Source: a virus
Direction: 5' to 3' (one strand)
Virus record (IMG/VR): IMGVR_UViG_3300030106_005763
Location: 1-46,661 of that record
DNA length: 46,661 nt
This document shows positions 8,739 to 18,328 of the stretch, in pieces. The notes beneath the pieces are model-generated. The model saw only the letters and a list, made by a program, of their open reading frames with translations, was not told where the DNA came from and ran no database searches. The position numbers and the translations under genes were made by a program. Position 1 is the first letter of the stretch. Each line of letters begins with the position of its first letter.

Positions 8739-9430
8739 AATGACCTCCATCCGTTTGGGTGAGGAAGACAATGTTCTGTACTAACTCCCTCTTTCATAGT
8801 TAATAATATATCAGCACTAATGCTAATTCTAGGTTCTTCTTTAGTATTTGTTATTGTGTAGTGCAATAATTCACTTGGAAAGATAACAAAGTCTCCTGAT
8901 TTCACAGGTATCTCATAACTAGCAAAATTAAATTGATTCCAATCTTTTATGTATTCATCTGTAGGCGGTATAAATAAACCTGTTTGTGCAGCTAGTTCTT
9001 CTTCAAATTTTACATTTCCCATGTCTTCATTTCGCACATAGTACACACAACTAAAATGACTTGCCGTATGTTTATGACTAGCAATGTGTTGATCTTTTAC
9101 GGTGTATGTTGCCCAAGCTTTTGTAAAGTGTGCATCAAATTTATTTAAATCATATCCTTTTGCTTCTAAAAACGCTTTCACATGTTGTCCTAATTGTGAA
9201 AATAAAAACATATACATTGGTTTTTGATGTAGATTATCAACAGCATCATCTAAATTAGTAAAGTTTGTATTACCCGTGACATCTGTTGTAGCTGCCACAC
9301 TACCAGGCTTTTCTTTAACAAATGATTCTATATTAGGTATTAATAACTTATTTATTGTTTCGTAGTCGTGTATTGTTGTTTTGTAAATTTGTTTACCAAA
9401 AAGATTACTAATTGTAGCTTCCTGATCCAT
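8735..9430 (-). CDS. 2-oxoglutarate/Fe(II)-dependent oxygenase family protein
   Basis: 231 aa, GGAGG before ATG 9430. The region from residue ~106 matches the putative 2OG-Fe(II) oxygenase family common in cyanophages and marine phages: WATYTVKDQHIASHKHTASH, then SCVYYVRN, then a GDFVIFPSELLHYT strand and PRISISADI. Candidate iron ligands are H119 and/or H121 and H190; R201 would bind 2-oxoglutarate. Members hydroxylate proteins, nucleobases or small molecules; the substrate here is unknown. It sits in a minus-strand cassette interrupting the plus-strand structural genes, so it may be an auxiliary cargo gene. It overlaps its upstream neighbour by 23 bases. Confidence 0.75.
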   Translation of the reverse strand: MDQEATISNLFGKQIYKTTIHDYETINKLLIPNIESFVKEKPGSVAATTDVTGNTNFTNLDDAVDNLHQKPMYMFLFSQLGQHVKAFLEAKGYDLNKFDAHFTKAWATYTVKDQHIASHKHTASHFSCVYYVRNEDMGNVKFEEELAAQTGLFIPPTDEYIKDWNQFNFASYEIPVKSGDFVIFPSELLHYTITNTKEEPRISISADILLTMKEGVSTEHCLPHPNGWRSL

Positions 9431-9728
9431 AAATTACCTCCAAATATTCTATTTTAGTTACCCATCCTTTTGGTATTGCTATTGCTCCACCACCATGATT
9501 ATCATCCTTATCTACACACCAAGAACGCATAATAACTACTTTTTCTTTAGTATTATTAACCATCCAACCCACTTCTTGACATACTGCCAAAGGAGCATTT
9601 ATTATATCCTTAATGGGTAGCCAACCGGTTTCCATGTCTCTTGCATCCAACCAAGTAACCTTCACCATTGGGCACTTTGTTATGTCAAATTCCATAAATT
9701 CTATTTGCACAATACTAGAAATTTGCAT
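9408..9728 (-). CDS. Conserved hypothetical protein, first gene of minus cassette
   Basis: 106 aa from ATG 9728. An in-frame ATG at about residue 12 (MEFDITKC) or 21 (MVKVTWLDARDMETGW) may be the true start, because the predicted -10 box ends only 4 bases before ATG 9728. The core (TGWLPIKDI, AVCQEVGWMVN, VVIMRSWCVDK, IPKGWVTKIEYL) looks like a small beta-rich SH3-like fold, as seen in other marine phage hypotheticals. Function unknown. Confidence 0.6.
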   Translation of the reverse strand: MQISSIVQIEFMEFDITKCPMVKVTWLDARDMETGWLPIKDIINAPLAVCQEVGWMVNNTKEKVVIMRSWCVDKDDNHGGGAIAIPKGWVTKIEYLEVIYGSGSYN

Positions 9729-9731
9729 ATA

Positions 9732-9761
9732 ATTGTAGGATTAAATTGGCTAAATTATCAA
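9732..9761 (-). promoter_or_regulatory. Putative sigma70-type promoter of the minus cassette
   Basis: On the minus strand TTGATA (9761-9756) and TACAAT (9737-9732) are separated by 18 bases, directly upstream of the first cassette gene. Transcription would begin at or just after ATG 9728, implying a leaderless message or an internal start. It would let the oxygenase cassette be expressed independently of the flanking structural genes. Prediction from motif only. Confidence 0.4.
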
Positions 9762-9808
9762 GTCCTCGCCTCCTTGCCAAAAACAAGTCATGATTGCAAT
9801 AGGAGAAC

Positions 9809-10957
9809 ATGCTTAAAAAATTATTTAAAGGCGTAAAAAAAGTAGCAAAAAAGGTAGCCCCATTCGCGGGTCTTGTAGCTGGTGCTTTTGGATTAAATCC
9901 AATGGCTGCAGCAGGAATAGGAGCTTTGATTGGTGGACTCGGAGGAGGTTCTAAAGGAGCTATAGCAGGTGGTATCGGTGGTTACTTTGGTGGCAGAGCA
10001 TTTGGAGCTGATAATCCACTATTTAAATTTGGTGCTGATAAATTTATACAACCAGGAGCTTTTGCTCAAGCAGGTACAAATTTAATTGGTCCAGGTGGTG
10101 CAGTGTATGATACAGCCACAGCTTTTAAAGATAAAGGCATTATGGACTTTTTACCAATGATAGCAGCGGGAACTGGTCTTGCTTATGCAGGTGGTTTATT
10201 TGATGAAGAACCAATTCCAGAAGATTCAATTCCAAAAGAATACAAATACGATCCAGACAAAGATCCACTTAAAAATATAAATAAAAAATTTCAAGATATG
10301 TATGAGAAGTATTCACCTATACCTTCCTCTAGTATTTACGGATACCTACAAAGCATCGGCGCAATGAAGAATGGTGGACTTGTACCATCATATGCTGATG
10401 GTGGTATCATGGCATTTAGAGAAGGCAATCCAACAGAAAGACCAGGAGCAGTAGGTAGTGGTATGAATTTTGGCAGAATGAGTAGTAATCAAATGATGGG
10501 TCAAAATATGAAACCAGAAACTATTACTATGGAAGAAGTAGAAAAGTTTGTAAAAGAACTAACTATGCTTCGTGACAACGGAGATCTGACAGATGAACAA
10601 TTTAAACAAGCAATGCAAATGTTAATGTCACAAGCTGGTAAATCAACTGGTATGAAAAGTGGTTTAGGATTTGCAATGGGCGGAGATACTGAAGGAAAAA
10701 TCATGGGCCCTGGCACAGGTCGTTTAGATAATTTAGAAGGTGCAATCGTAGATCAAAACACAGGAGAATCTAGTCCTATAAGAGTTAGTCCAAACGAGCA
10801 TATAATACCTGAATACACCTTGTTTGCTATGGGTGGAGGTGATACAGAGTTAGGACATGATATGTTGAACAAGTTAAGAAGAGAAACTAAACCAATGGCA
10901 AAAGAAATGGGTTATGATTTTGAAGGTGCAGAAAACGGAACGGTAAGATATGGCTGA
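9809..10957 (+). CDS. Glycine-rich internal-virion-type membrane protein
   Basis: 382 aa, AGGAG before ATG 9809. Residues 1-18 are basic and amphipathic (MLKKLFKGVKKVAKKVAPF). Residues ~18-70 form Gly/Ala-rich hydrophobic stretches with glycine-zipper spacing (GIGALIGGLGGG, AIAGGIGGYFGG). The middle carries MKNGGLVPSYADGG and GGIMAFREGNP, a motif repeated in marine phage structural-region proteins. The C-terminus has LDNLEGAIVDQNTGESSP and VSPNEHIIPEY. An ejection or membrane-interacting virion role is inferred from composition and from the following ejection-like genes. Confidence 0.5.
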   Translation: MLKKLFKGVKKVAKKVAPFAGLVAGAFGLNPMAAAGIGALIGGLGGGSKGAIAGGIGGYFGGRAFGADNPLFKFGADKFIQPGAFAQAGTNLIGPGGAVYDTATAFKDKGIMDFLPMIAAGTGLAYAGGLFDEEPIPEDSIPKEYKYDPDKDPLKNINKKFQDMYEKYSPIPSSSIYGYLQSIGAMKNGGLVPSYADGGIMAFREGNPTERPGAVGSGMNFGRMSSNQMMGQNMKPETITMEEVEKFVKELTMLRDNGDLTDEQFKQAMQMLMSQAGKSTGMKSGLGFAMGGDTEGKIMGPGTGRLDNLEGAIVDQNTGESSPIRVSPNEHIIPEYTLFAMGGGDTELGHDMLNKLRRETKPMAKEMGYDFEGAENGTVRYG

Positions 10958-11897
10958 GTCACAAGTAATACAAAATTTACCTCCTGAGTATATACAACAG
11001 GGATACACAAACTTAATTAAAAATGTAAGTGATTATGTAGGCAGTGCTCCTGCTTTACCACAATTTCAATTAGCTGGATTTAGTCCAGCACAGCAACAAG
11101 CTATGAATATGGCTTTTGCTCAACAAGGTTTTCAATACGATCCAACAACAGGATTTACAGCAACAGGAACAGGACCAGGTTATCAACCTGCATTAGATGC
11201 AGGACTAGGAGCTTTGGCTCAATACGGTAAGCAAGCTGGTGATTTATATGGTCAAGCTACTTCAGCTCAATTTGATCCTCAATCATATCAGCAATTTATG
11301 AATCCTTTTCAGGATCAATTAAATGCAGAGATACAAAAACAAGGACAGATGGCACAAAACCAAGCAGCAGCTCAACAAGTTTCAAGAGGTGCTTATGGAG
11401 GATCAAGAGGTCAAATACAATCAAGCATGATTGATCAGGGTGTCATGGACACCATAGGACAACTAACGGCTCAGAATTTTAATACTGCTATGGGTCAAGC
11501 AATGAACACTTTTCAAAATCAACAAAAAGCTCAGCTCATGGGAGCTCAAGGTATTGGCGCATTGGGTCAAGCACTGGGTCAAGGTTTTGGTCAACAAGCT
11601 CAATTACAAAATGCTCTTGCTACACAAGGCATTGGTGCAATGATGGGTATAGGAGGTATGCAACAAAAAATGGGTCAAGGTATTCTTGATATGCAAAGAG
11701 CAAATCAATTACAAAATATTAATAGACCTATGCAACTATATGGATTTATGTCTGATATTCTATCAGGCGCTCCTGCAACAATGGGTTATCAATATACTCA
11801 GAATTATGGACAAGCTGGTAGTCCTTTCTCACAAATGTTAGGAACAGCAGCTACAGCTCTTGGAGGTATTGGTACTTTAGGTAAGATGTTTCCATAA
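10950..11897 (+). CDS. Gln/Ala/Gly-rich internal virion (ejection-like) protein
   Basis: 315 aa. ATG 10950 overlaps the upstream stop as ATGGCTGA. The N-terminus (FQLAGFSPAQQQAMNMA) resembles a motif in podophage internal or DNA-transfer proteins, where a Pro-rich start is followed by AGFTPxQ. The rest is dominated by Gln/Ala/Gly helices (QNQAAAQQVSRGAYGGSRG). Such Gln-rich proteins accompany ejection machinery in P22-like and related phages (inference). It has no Cys and few charged residues. Its stop overlaps the next start as TAATG. Confidence 0.5.
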   Translation: MAESQVIQNLPPEYIQQGYTNLIKNVSDYVGSAPALPQFQLAGFSPAQQQAMNMAFAQQGFQYDPTTGFTATGTGPGYQPALDAGLGALAQYGKQAGDLYGQATSAQFDPQSYQQFMNPFQDQLNAEIQKQGQMAQNQAAAQQVSRGAYGGSRGQIQSSMIDQGVMDTIGQLTAQNFNTAMGQAMNTFQNQQKAQLMGAQGIGALGQALGQGFGQQAQLQNALATQGIGAMMGIGGMQQKMGQGILDMQRANQLQNINRPMQLYGFMSDILSGAPATMGYQYTQNYGQAGSPFSQMLGTAATALGGIGTLGKMFP

Positions 11898-14113
11898 TGG
11901 CTACATTTTTTCAAACACCAGGCTCAGGTCAACTGAGTGAAGAAGAAAAAGAATTCAAAGGTATTGATTACGATTATACAAAAAAATTAACTCCTGAAGA
12001 AGGTCTTGAAAACATACAAAATTTCATAGGACCTATTGTAGATAGTTTAAAACAATCAGGAGAAGCTGTTCAGTATAATAATATTGTAAATATGTCTGGT
12101 GTTGACGTTCCCAGCTTTGATCAAATTCAAGCAATGGATATTAATCAATTAAATCAATTAAAAATAGATATAGAAGCAAAACAAAAAACATCTACTTCAG
12201 ATGCTTTTGGATCAGGTTATCAAATTGCATTACAACAAATTGAAAGAGCTTTATTAAACAAACAATCAATAGCTCCAAACAATGTATCTTCTTCTAATGA
12301 AGTACAAACTGATCAAGGCTCTGCGGAGTTTGAAACAGAAGAAACTAAAATAATTAATGCTTCTTCTGCTGAATCAATAAATAATGAAGGTTCATTTTAT
12401 ATAGATGCTTTTAACAATGCAGCCGTAGCTTCCGAAGAAATAACTTCAAACTCACAATTTGCTAATGTTGAAGGCCAACCCGATCAAGTAAATGTTGTTG
12501 CGGATGGATCTTTAGTAGGTCAGAATGCAACGGGTGCTGCAGTTGTAGCAAAAGATGAATTTGATAAAGGTAAAGGTGAACTAGAATTAGAAAAAAATGC
12601 AGCCAATACAGAAGTAACTGAAGAAAGTACAAACAATGCAATTGCTAAAATAAAAGAAGAACTTCAAGGGGTTATACCAGAAGAAGAATTACCAACTAAT
12701 TTATTGTTATTAAAGTTTGGTGCAAATCTTCTTAGAGCAAGAAGCAACAAAAGAGGAGCTTTACCAAAGTTTCTTGACGAATTAGGTCAATCTTTAGCTC
12801 CTATAACAGATACATTGATAGCATATGATCTAAAGAAAAAAGAAGCAGACAGAGCTTTAGCTTTACAAGCTTATGAAATTTATGAAGATAGAGCAGAAAG
12901 AGATGCTAAAAGATATGAGTTTGAAGATCTATATAATGTTTTTGCTGCAGACTACGATAAAAAAGGTGGTGGTATACTTAAAGGTGGCACAACTTTAATT
13001 GGTCAAGCAACCACAGCTGCGGAGCTAGATTATTTTAAATCTATGCGTTATCCGGATCAAGCTTCTGTAGAAGCGGGAATACATTCTCAAGAACAATTAG
13101 ACAATACTCCTAGTCACTTACACGGTCTTCCTATGTTTGTAATATCAAAGACAACTGGTTCGGCAGAAACAGTTAGTCCTACATTTGGTGGCTACGGAGC
13201 TGGTGATAAAACAGCAATAAGATCTGCTTTTGAATTTGGTGGTATGTTAGAAGATGGTATTCGTAACGACGTACAACTTTATCAAATGATTACTCTTGGT
13301 ATGCAAGAAGGTAATTTACCTTTGGCTGGTCCTGGTGCAGGTCTTGCTAGATGGACACAAGTTACTGCTGGTAAATTAAATACCATAGCTAAATTCTTTG
13401 GCGTTGATACTGGTATTCCAATGTTAAATAAATTAGCGGGAGAAGATGAGTACAAACAATTTTATGCAGCAATGGATGCTGCTGGTATTAATTTAAATCC
13501 TTCAGCTATCAAAGCTAGCATAACTCAAGATGTAAATGCAATGTATACGTATAATGATACTGCACTAAGTTCACAATCAATAACTGAAGATGAATGGAAT
13601 TATAACAATCAACAAATAAAAATTTTAGATCAAATGTCTAGAGAGTTAGCTCAAAGAGATGATCTTAATATTGTTGTGGCTTTGATGCAGAAATCTGCAT
13701 TTACAAGAGCTCGTTACTTACAAGGTACAAACAGACTTCTTAAAGACGTTATTAATGAAGCAAGAGATATAATGAACGTTTTAAATAAATCTGAAAGAGA
13801 AGCTTTATCTATACTTGGTGAAAACATTCAAAACTATACAAGAAAGTATGAACAACAGTTGCAAATTATTTACGATCCATCAACTCAAACAGAAGAATAC
13901 AATAAAAGGTTGATAACAATTGACGATAATTTTAATGTATCAGGAGGTTTATCAAATATTGAGGTAGGAAACATGTCTAATGATGTGTTGGGAGATCAAA
14001 TGAATTTAAGTAATGTACAAACATCTCAAGAAGTAGGAGAATATATGGAGTTTGAAAGTCTTGAAGATGTGTTAAATAGTTATGGTATAGAAATGCCTGC
14101 GGAGTTGAAATGA
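11897..14113 (+). CDS. Large helical internal virion protein
   Basis: 738 aa, TAATG overlap upstream and ATGA overlap downstream. The first ~230 residues are acidic and Asn/Ser-rich. Residues ~268-345 (LLKFGANLLRARSNKRG, LPKFLDELGQSLAP, long EADRALALQAYEIY helix) are helical and resemble central segments of marine podophage ejection proteins. The C-terminal third is helical and polar. No enzyme motif is seen. Size, position between other ejection-type genes and coupling support an internal core protein. Confidence 0.5.
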   Translation: MATFFQTPGSGQLSEEEKEFKGIDYDYTKKLTPEEGLENIQNFIGPIVDSLKQSGEAVQYNNIVNMSGVDVPSFDQIQAMDINQLNQLKIDIEAKQKTSTSDAFGSGYQIALQQIERALLNKQSIAPNNVSSSNEVQTDQGSAEFETEETKIINASSAESINNEGSFYIDAFNNAAVASEEITSNSQFANVEGQPDQVNVVADGSLVGQNATGAAVVAKDEFDKGKGELELEKNAANTEVTEESTNNAIAKIKEELQGVIPEEELPTNLLLLKFGANLLRARSNKRGALPKFLDELGQSLAPITDTLIAYDLKKKEADRALALQAYEIYEDRAERDAKRYEFEDLYNVFAADYDKKGGGILKGGTTLIGQATTAAELDYFKSMRYPDQASVEAGIHSQEQLDNTPSHLHGLPMFVISKTTGSAETVSPTFGGYGAGDKTAIRSAFEFGGMLEDGIRNDVQLYQMITLGMQEGNLPLAGPGAGLARWTQVTAGKLNTIAKFFGVDTGIPMLNKLAGEDEYKQFYAAMDAAGINLNPSAIKASITQDVNAMYTYNDTALSSQSITEDEWNYNNQQIKILDQMSRELAQRDDLNIVVALMQKSAFTRARYLQGTNRLLKDVINEARDIMNVLNKSEREALSILGENIQNYTRKYEQQLQIIYDPSTQTEEYNKRLITIDDNFNVSGGLSNIEVGNMSNDVLGDQMNLSNVQTSQEVGEYMEFESLEDVLNSYGIEMPAELK

Positions 14114-17025
14114 TTTTAATTACATATGAAGAATTAGCAAAAGCTAGACAGCTTGGATCTCAACTTAGAGAAGCAGGAATTAATCCTTTAGATTTTCTAC
14201 ATCAAACAGATGATCCACAATCGGTAAAAAATAAAAAAATGGGCAACGCTCCTAAAGCTCAAGATGGTTTAGAAGTAAAACAAGCAGGAGAACAATTACC
14301 ACAATTGGAAATATTAGGCATAAAGATACCTAGAAAAATATTTGGCATAGATGTCGGAACGCAAGCAGCAGAAAAGTTTAGTGGATCAACAGAAGAAGAA
14401 GATGTTTTTGATCCGAAGAGACACAAAATGAAACCAGATCAAGTAAGAGAACTAATTAAACAAGTTAGTATAAAAGGCATGATGATGAACAAGCCTGATA
14501 AAGATATTTTAGAAACAATAAATCAAGTCGTTGCACAAGCAGGATATACAAACGATGAACTATCTCCTGAAAAAGTAAAAGCAAAAGCAATAAAAGGTTA
14601 TGAATTATATAACACTGATCAACCAAATCCTTTTCCTGCATGGAAACTTATCAGTTCTATTATTGGCGGTACCACTGGTAACATTGTAGGAGGAAGAACA
14701 GGTGCCATGGTGGGTGCCAGAGTAGGAGCTATTGGAGGCCCTTGGGGTATGATAGCAGGTAGTATTGTTGGTGGAACTCTTGGTTATGTAGGAGCTTTGC
14801 TTGGTTATGAACAAACCCTTACAAACTTAAATAAAAAAGGAATGCTATACACACCTACTTACAATGAGATGGGTGAATTTATAGGAAACGTACAAGGAAT
14901 AAACAGACCAACAAAAGAAAAATTAATTGAATATTTAAAGCATGAAGCAAAAATAGATGCAATGTTCCAAGGAGGATTCTTTGCGGCACGTCCTGTATTC
15001 AAAGCTCTTGGCATGGGTTTAAGTAATATTGCTCTTGGTGTTGGAAAAAATGAAAGAGCCATGGCAAAGGCCATAAAAGAAACAACTGGCATATCTCCAA
15101 GCATCGTAGATATATCTAGATATGATATTATTAGAGCGGCTCCAACTGTTATAGGTAGATTACCATTCTTCAGAAGACCTTTTGTAAAAGCAGCAGCAGC
15201 TCAAAAAGAAGCTTTATTACAAACAGCAAAGAATAAAATATTTTTAGATGGACCTACTTTTTCTTTAGCGGAGTTAGGACATGATATGTCTAAGGTACGT
15301 GATACAGTTACAAAAAAAATAGTAGATAATGTAAGTAAAAAGTATGATGATTTTTATGCAGCTATAGGTGACAATCCTGCAATAGCTTGGCACACTACTA
15401 GAGCCAAAGCTGTAGAGGGTTTAAAATTTATGGAACAATTAGGTATACCTCCACAAGAATTAATGAGAAATAGTTTCTATCAAAAACTAGCTAACCTTGC
15501 TGGTAAAGAAAACATGACTGTATTTGGAGCAGGAGCTCCTTTCACTGCAGCTCAATGGAAACAACAAAGAACTATGTTTACACAAGAGATACTTAACAAC
15601 CCTACATTAACTCCTGAAATGAAAGATATAGGTAGAAATGTTCTTAGAGGATTAGAAGAAGACATGGCTAGTCTTATAAAAGGTAATCCTAACCTTTACA
15701 AAAATGCAGATAAACTTTTAAACGAAGCAGACAAATCATTTAAAAACATGATGATACTGTTTGGCGATCCAACAATAAAAGAACTTGGTAAGGATTCTAA
15801 ATTTGCTTACATCAATATGTTACAACAACCAGGAAGTAAATATAGCTCAGAATTATTAGACAGTGTTTTAAAAGATTTTAGAGATCCAATTGCTATGGAA
15901 AGATTACATAACATACTTGGTGATCAGATGTTCGGTAAGGTAATGAAGGCAAAAGTATTAGATGCTTTTCAAAATTCATTTACCAAGTCTACAACTAAAC
16001 CAGGTCTTACAAATATAAATGAAGACTTCTTTAAATCTTTTGATGATTTATCTTTTGATTCAAATGCGTTTAAAAATGCTCTTGGACTAAACGAAGTTGG
16101 ATTACCATTAAAAAGAAGATTAGATACATTAATAAAAGGATTACAACTAGGATCAAGAGAGACAAAATTACCTAGCGCTCAAGAATTACTTAACTTTGCA
16201 GATGCCGCTCAAACTTTCTTTAACGGAAAGAACATGAACATTAGCACATTCTTAACAAGAAGAGCAGCACTTGGTGGTGTTGAATCTTTACTTCGTGTTA
16301 TTACACCAGCTGCAGCAATAGGTGGTGGTTACAGTGCAGCTATGGCAAGTCCAATGTCCACATTGTTAGGTGTTGGAGCAATGTATTATTCTGGTCACAT
16401 ACTTGCTAGACCTATGTTAGTAGAATCTTTCAAGGAAGCTTTTGAGAGATGGGGCAAAGCAAATGCAGTTGCAGGAACAGGTGCATATCAAAAAGCATTA
16501 GAAGCAGCTACGGTAGCTTCTCAAAGAGCTATTAGAGAATTATTTAGATCTGATACTGATATACCTGATGAGTTAGATAATAGATTTAGCAATATACAAG
16601 GTAGAATGCAGTACTTAAATATGGGAGAAGAAGCATTTAATGAGATGAAAGCTATGACAGAAGAAAACTTAGACAAGGATATAAGTGATATATTAGGTCA
16701 AGACTCAGAACAAAAGCTAGAAAGAGGTATGATTATGCCTGGAGTTCAACCAGGTGTTACATCAATCCCGGATCAGTCTGAAAATATTAAAAAAATTAAT
16801 ACACCAGTGATAGATACCCCTAACGTGGTAAATCAAAATCAATTATCAGTCAGAAATAATGTTGTAAATAACCCGAATAATATTATAAATAGGGGTGTGA
16901 GCACTACTAACCCAATGTTTACTGCTGGTATGAAACCTGTAAATAACAAGATAAACCAGAACTCAAGATTAGCTTTAGCTGGTAATGATCCTTTATTACA
17001 AGCGATAGCTAGGAGAAACGTATAA
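14110..17025 (+). CDS. Large internal virion/ejection protein with membrane-active segments
   Basis: 971 aa, ATGA overlap with the preceding gene. Residues ~177-235 are a glycine-zipper hydrophobic block (SIIGGTTGNIVGG, GAMVGARVGAIGG, GMIAGSIVGGTLGY). A second hydrophobic block lies at ~715-770 (LLRVITPAAAIGGGYSAAMA, STLLGVGAMYYSG). The segment between is long and helical. Proteins with this plan form the trans-envelope DNA ejection conduit in podophages, for example T7 gp16 and P22 gp16/gp20; no homology to those is claimed. No transglycosylase motif is apparent. The C-terminal ~80 residues are Asn-rich and probably disordered. Confidence 0.5.
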   Translation: MILITYEELAKARQLGSQLREAGINPLDFLHQTDDPQSVKNKKMGNAPKAQDGLEVKQAGEQLPQLEILGIKIPRKIFGIDVGTQAAEKFSGSTEEEDVFDPKRHKMKPDQVRELIKQVSIKGMMMNKPDKDILETINQVVAQAGYTNDELSPEKVKAKAIKGYELYNTDQPNPFPAWKLISSIIGGTTGNIVGGRTGAMVGARVGAIGGPWGMIAGSIVGGTLGYVGALLGYEQTLTNLNKKGMLYTPTYNEMGEFIGNVQGINRPTKEKLIEYLKHEAKIDAMFQGGFFAARPVFKALGMGLSNIALGVGKNERAMAKAIKETTGISPSIVDISRYDIIRAAPTVIGRLPFFRRPFVKAAAAQKEALLQTAKNKIFLDGPTFSLAELGHDMSKVRDTVTKKIVDNVSKKYDDFYAAIGDNPAIAWHTTRAKAVEGLKFMEQLGIPPQELMRNSFYQKLANLAGKENMTVFGAGAPFTAAQWKQQRTMFTQEILNNPTLTPEMKDIGRNVLRGLEEDMASLIKGNPNLYKNADKLLNEADKSFKNMMILFGDPTIKELGKDSKFAYINMLQQPGSKYSSELLDSVLKDFRDPIAMERLHNILGDQMFGKVMKAKVLDAFQNSFTKSTTKPGLTNINEDFFKSFDDLSFDSNAFKNALGLNEVGLPLKRRLDTLIKGLQLGSRETKLPSAQELLNFADAAQTFFNGKNMNISTFLTRRAALGGVESLLRVITPAAAIGGGYSAAMASPMSTLLGVGAMYYSGHILARPMLVESFKEAFERWGKANAVAGTGAYQKALEAATVASQRAIRELFRSDTDIPDELDNRFSNIQGRMQYLNMGEEAFNEMKAMTEENLDKDISDILGQDSEQKLERGMIMPGVQPGVTSIPDQSENIKKINTPVIDTPNVVNQNQLSVRNNVVNNPNNIINRGVSTTNPMFTAGMKPVNNKINQNSRLALAGNDPLLQAIARRNV

Positions 17026-17963
17026 TGGCTATAATAATTGGCAGACCTGGTAATCCAAATAGGTACGAATTTAATCCAAGTGATCCTTCGGACACATCTA
17101 ATAAACCTGGTTCTTCTTCAAGTTCAAATGTTCCGGATCAAATTCAAATAGGAACTAATCCTCAAAATGACGAACCAATATTTGTTCAAAGTCAAGCAAG
17201 TAAAGAAAAAGATTTAGCAGAAAAGAAAGCAGCGATACTAGCCATGGCTGGTAATGCTAATTCATATTCACCTAGTCCTAGCACTGGCGGAATAGATAGA
17301 GATAAAATTATTGCTTTTAGACAAGAATCTGGAATGACTGGTCCAGAGTATTCTTCTTTTCTAGAACAATTAAAAGAAGCAAATCCTAATGCATTTGCTA
17401 AACAATTTCCTGGTCCTTCAGATGCAATACAAAATTTTATAAAGGGTGGTGGAGTTTTAGGAAATATTCTATCAAGTATATTTAATAATGTAAAAGAAGC
17501 AGGCATTAATACAATTGAAAACATGGCAGGAATGTTTGATAACAATCAAGATAACACCGGAGTCATGGCTAACACTGGTTCGGCTACAGGAACAGAATTA
17601 CAAAAAAACTATGCTCTTGGTGATCCAATGGGATTGTTTCAAGCAAATTTACCTGCAGGTTATCCAGCAAGTGCTCCTCAAACATCAGAAGAATTTCAAG
17701 CTAAATACGGACCACAAATGACTGCTGAACAAATAGCAATGATACCAACAATAGATTTTAGAACACAAAATATGGCAAAACAAGATGGAGGTGGACTATC
17801 TCCTATGATGCCCAACATGGCAATGCAAAATCCAGTATTGCAAGATGCATTAAGCACTCCTCTTGGAACTCTATCTTACAGAGGTGGAGGAATGACTCCA
17901 AAGAATGCAGCTATACAACTTGGTATAGTAGATGATTTTGACGAAGGGATAATGAGAATATGA
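17025..17963 (+). CDS. Virion-region protein, low-complexity N-terminus
   Basis: 312 aa, TAATG overlap. The N-terminal ~60 residues are Pro/Ser/Asn-rich (DTSNKPGSSSSSNVPDQ). The middle has helices (ESGMTGPEYSSFLEQLKEA) and an amphipathic segment GGGVLGNILSSIFNNVKEAG. The C-terminus ends YRGGGMTPKNAAIQLGIVDD. No recognised family. Its position after two ejection-type proteins suggests an internal or tail-proximal virion component. Confidence 0.4.
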   Translation: MAIIIGRPGNPNRYEFNPSDPSDTSNKPGSSSSSNVPDQIQIGTNPQNDEPIFVQSQASKEKDLAEKKAAILAMAGNANSYSPSPSTGGIDRDKIIAFRQESGMTGPEYSSFLEQLKEANPNAFAKQFPGPSDAIQNFIKGGGVLGNILSSIFNNVKEAGINTIENMAGMFDNNQDNTGVMANTGSATGTELQKNYALGDPMGLFQANLPAGYPASAPQTSEEFQAKYGPQMTAEQIAMIPTIDFRTQNMAKQDGGGLSPMMPNMAMQNPVLQDALSTPLGTLSYRGGGMTPKNAAIQLGIVDDFDEGIMRI

Positions 17964-18178
17964 GTTTTACTATCAAAGATAGTGTATGGCTTGTTGGCAT
18001 ATTATTTGCTATGGGTGTTACCTGGGGTATGACAAGTCAAAGAGTTACGGCCATGGAAAAAGACGTGGATCGTATGGAGACAGCGTTAATGTTGTTTACT
18101 AAAATAGAAACAAGAATTGCTGTCATCGAAACTGAGGTTAAGAATATTAACCAAAAATTAGAGAGGATAGCAAAATGA
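17960..18178 (+). CDS. Membrane-anchored coiled-coil small protein (lysis-associated?)
   Basis: 72 aa, ATGA overlap. Residues ~8-26 are a single transmembrane helix (VWLVGILFAMGVTWGMTS). Residues ~28-70 are a coiled coil with heptad spacing (VTAMEKDVDRMETA, IETRIAVIETEVKNINQKLE). The layout is similar to XhlA-type or spanin-like accessory proteins, but here the membrane segment is N-terminal. A role in lysis or membrane anchoring is a guess. The next basic gene overlaps its stop. Confidence 0.5.
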   Translation: MSFTIKDSVWLVGILFAMGVTWGMTSQRVTAMEKDVDRMETALMLFTKIETRIAVIETEVKNINQKLERIAK

Positions 18179-18324
18179 AACATTATAATAAGAATGGTTC
18201 TAAAAAAACTATGAAAAAAAGAATGGGTGGCGGAAACACCATGATGGCCAAGAAAAATGGCAAAAAAATGATGGCTATGACTGCAAAAGACGGTTTTGGC
18301 GGAAAGAAAATGAAGAAAAAATAA
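18175..18324 (+). CDS. Lys/Met-rich basic microprotein (49 aa)
   Basis: ATG 18175 overlaps the previous TGA as ATGA; stop TAA is 18322-18324. Lys and Met make up about half of the 49 residues (KKTMKKRMGGGNTMMAKKNG, then KKMMAM and a GGKKMKKK tail). It resembles in style the Lys-rich genes at 43155-45136. A nucleic-acid-binding or DNA-condensing virion component is plausible but not shown. Confidence 0.5.
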   Translation: MKHYNKNGSKKTMKKRMGGGNTMMAKKNGKKMMAMTAKDGFGGKKMKKK

Positions 18325-18328
18325 TCCT

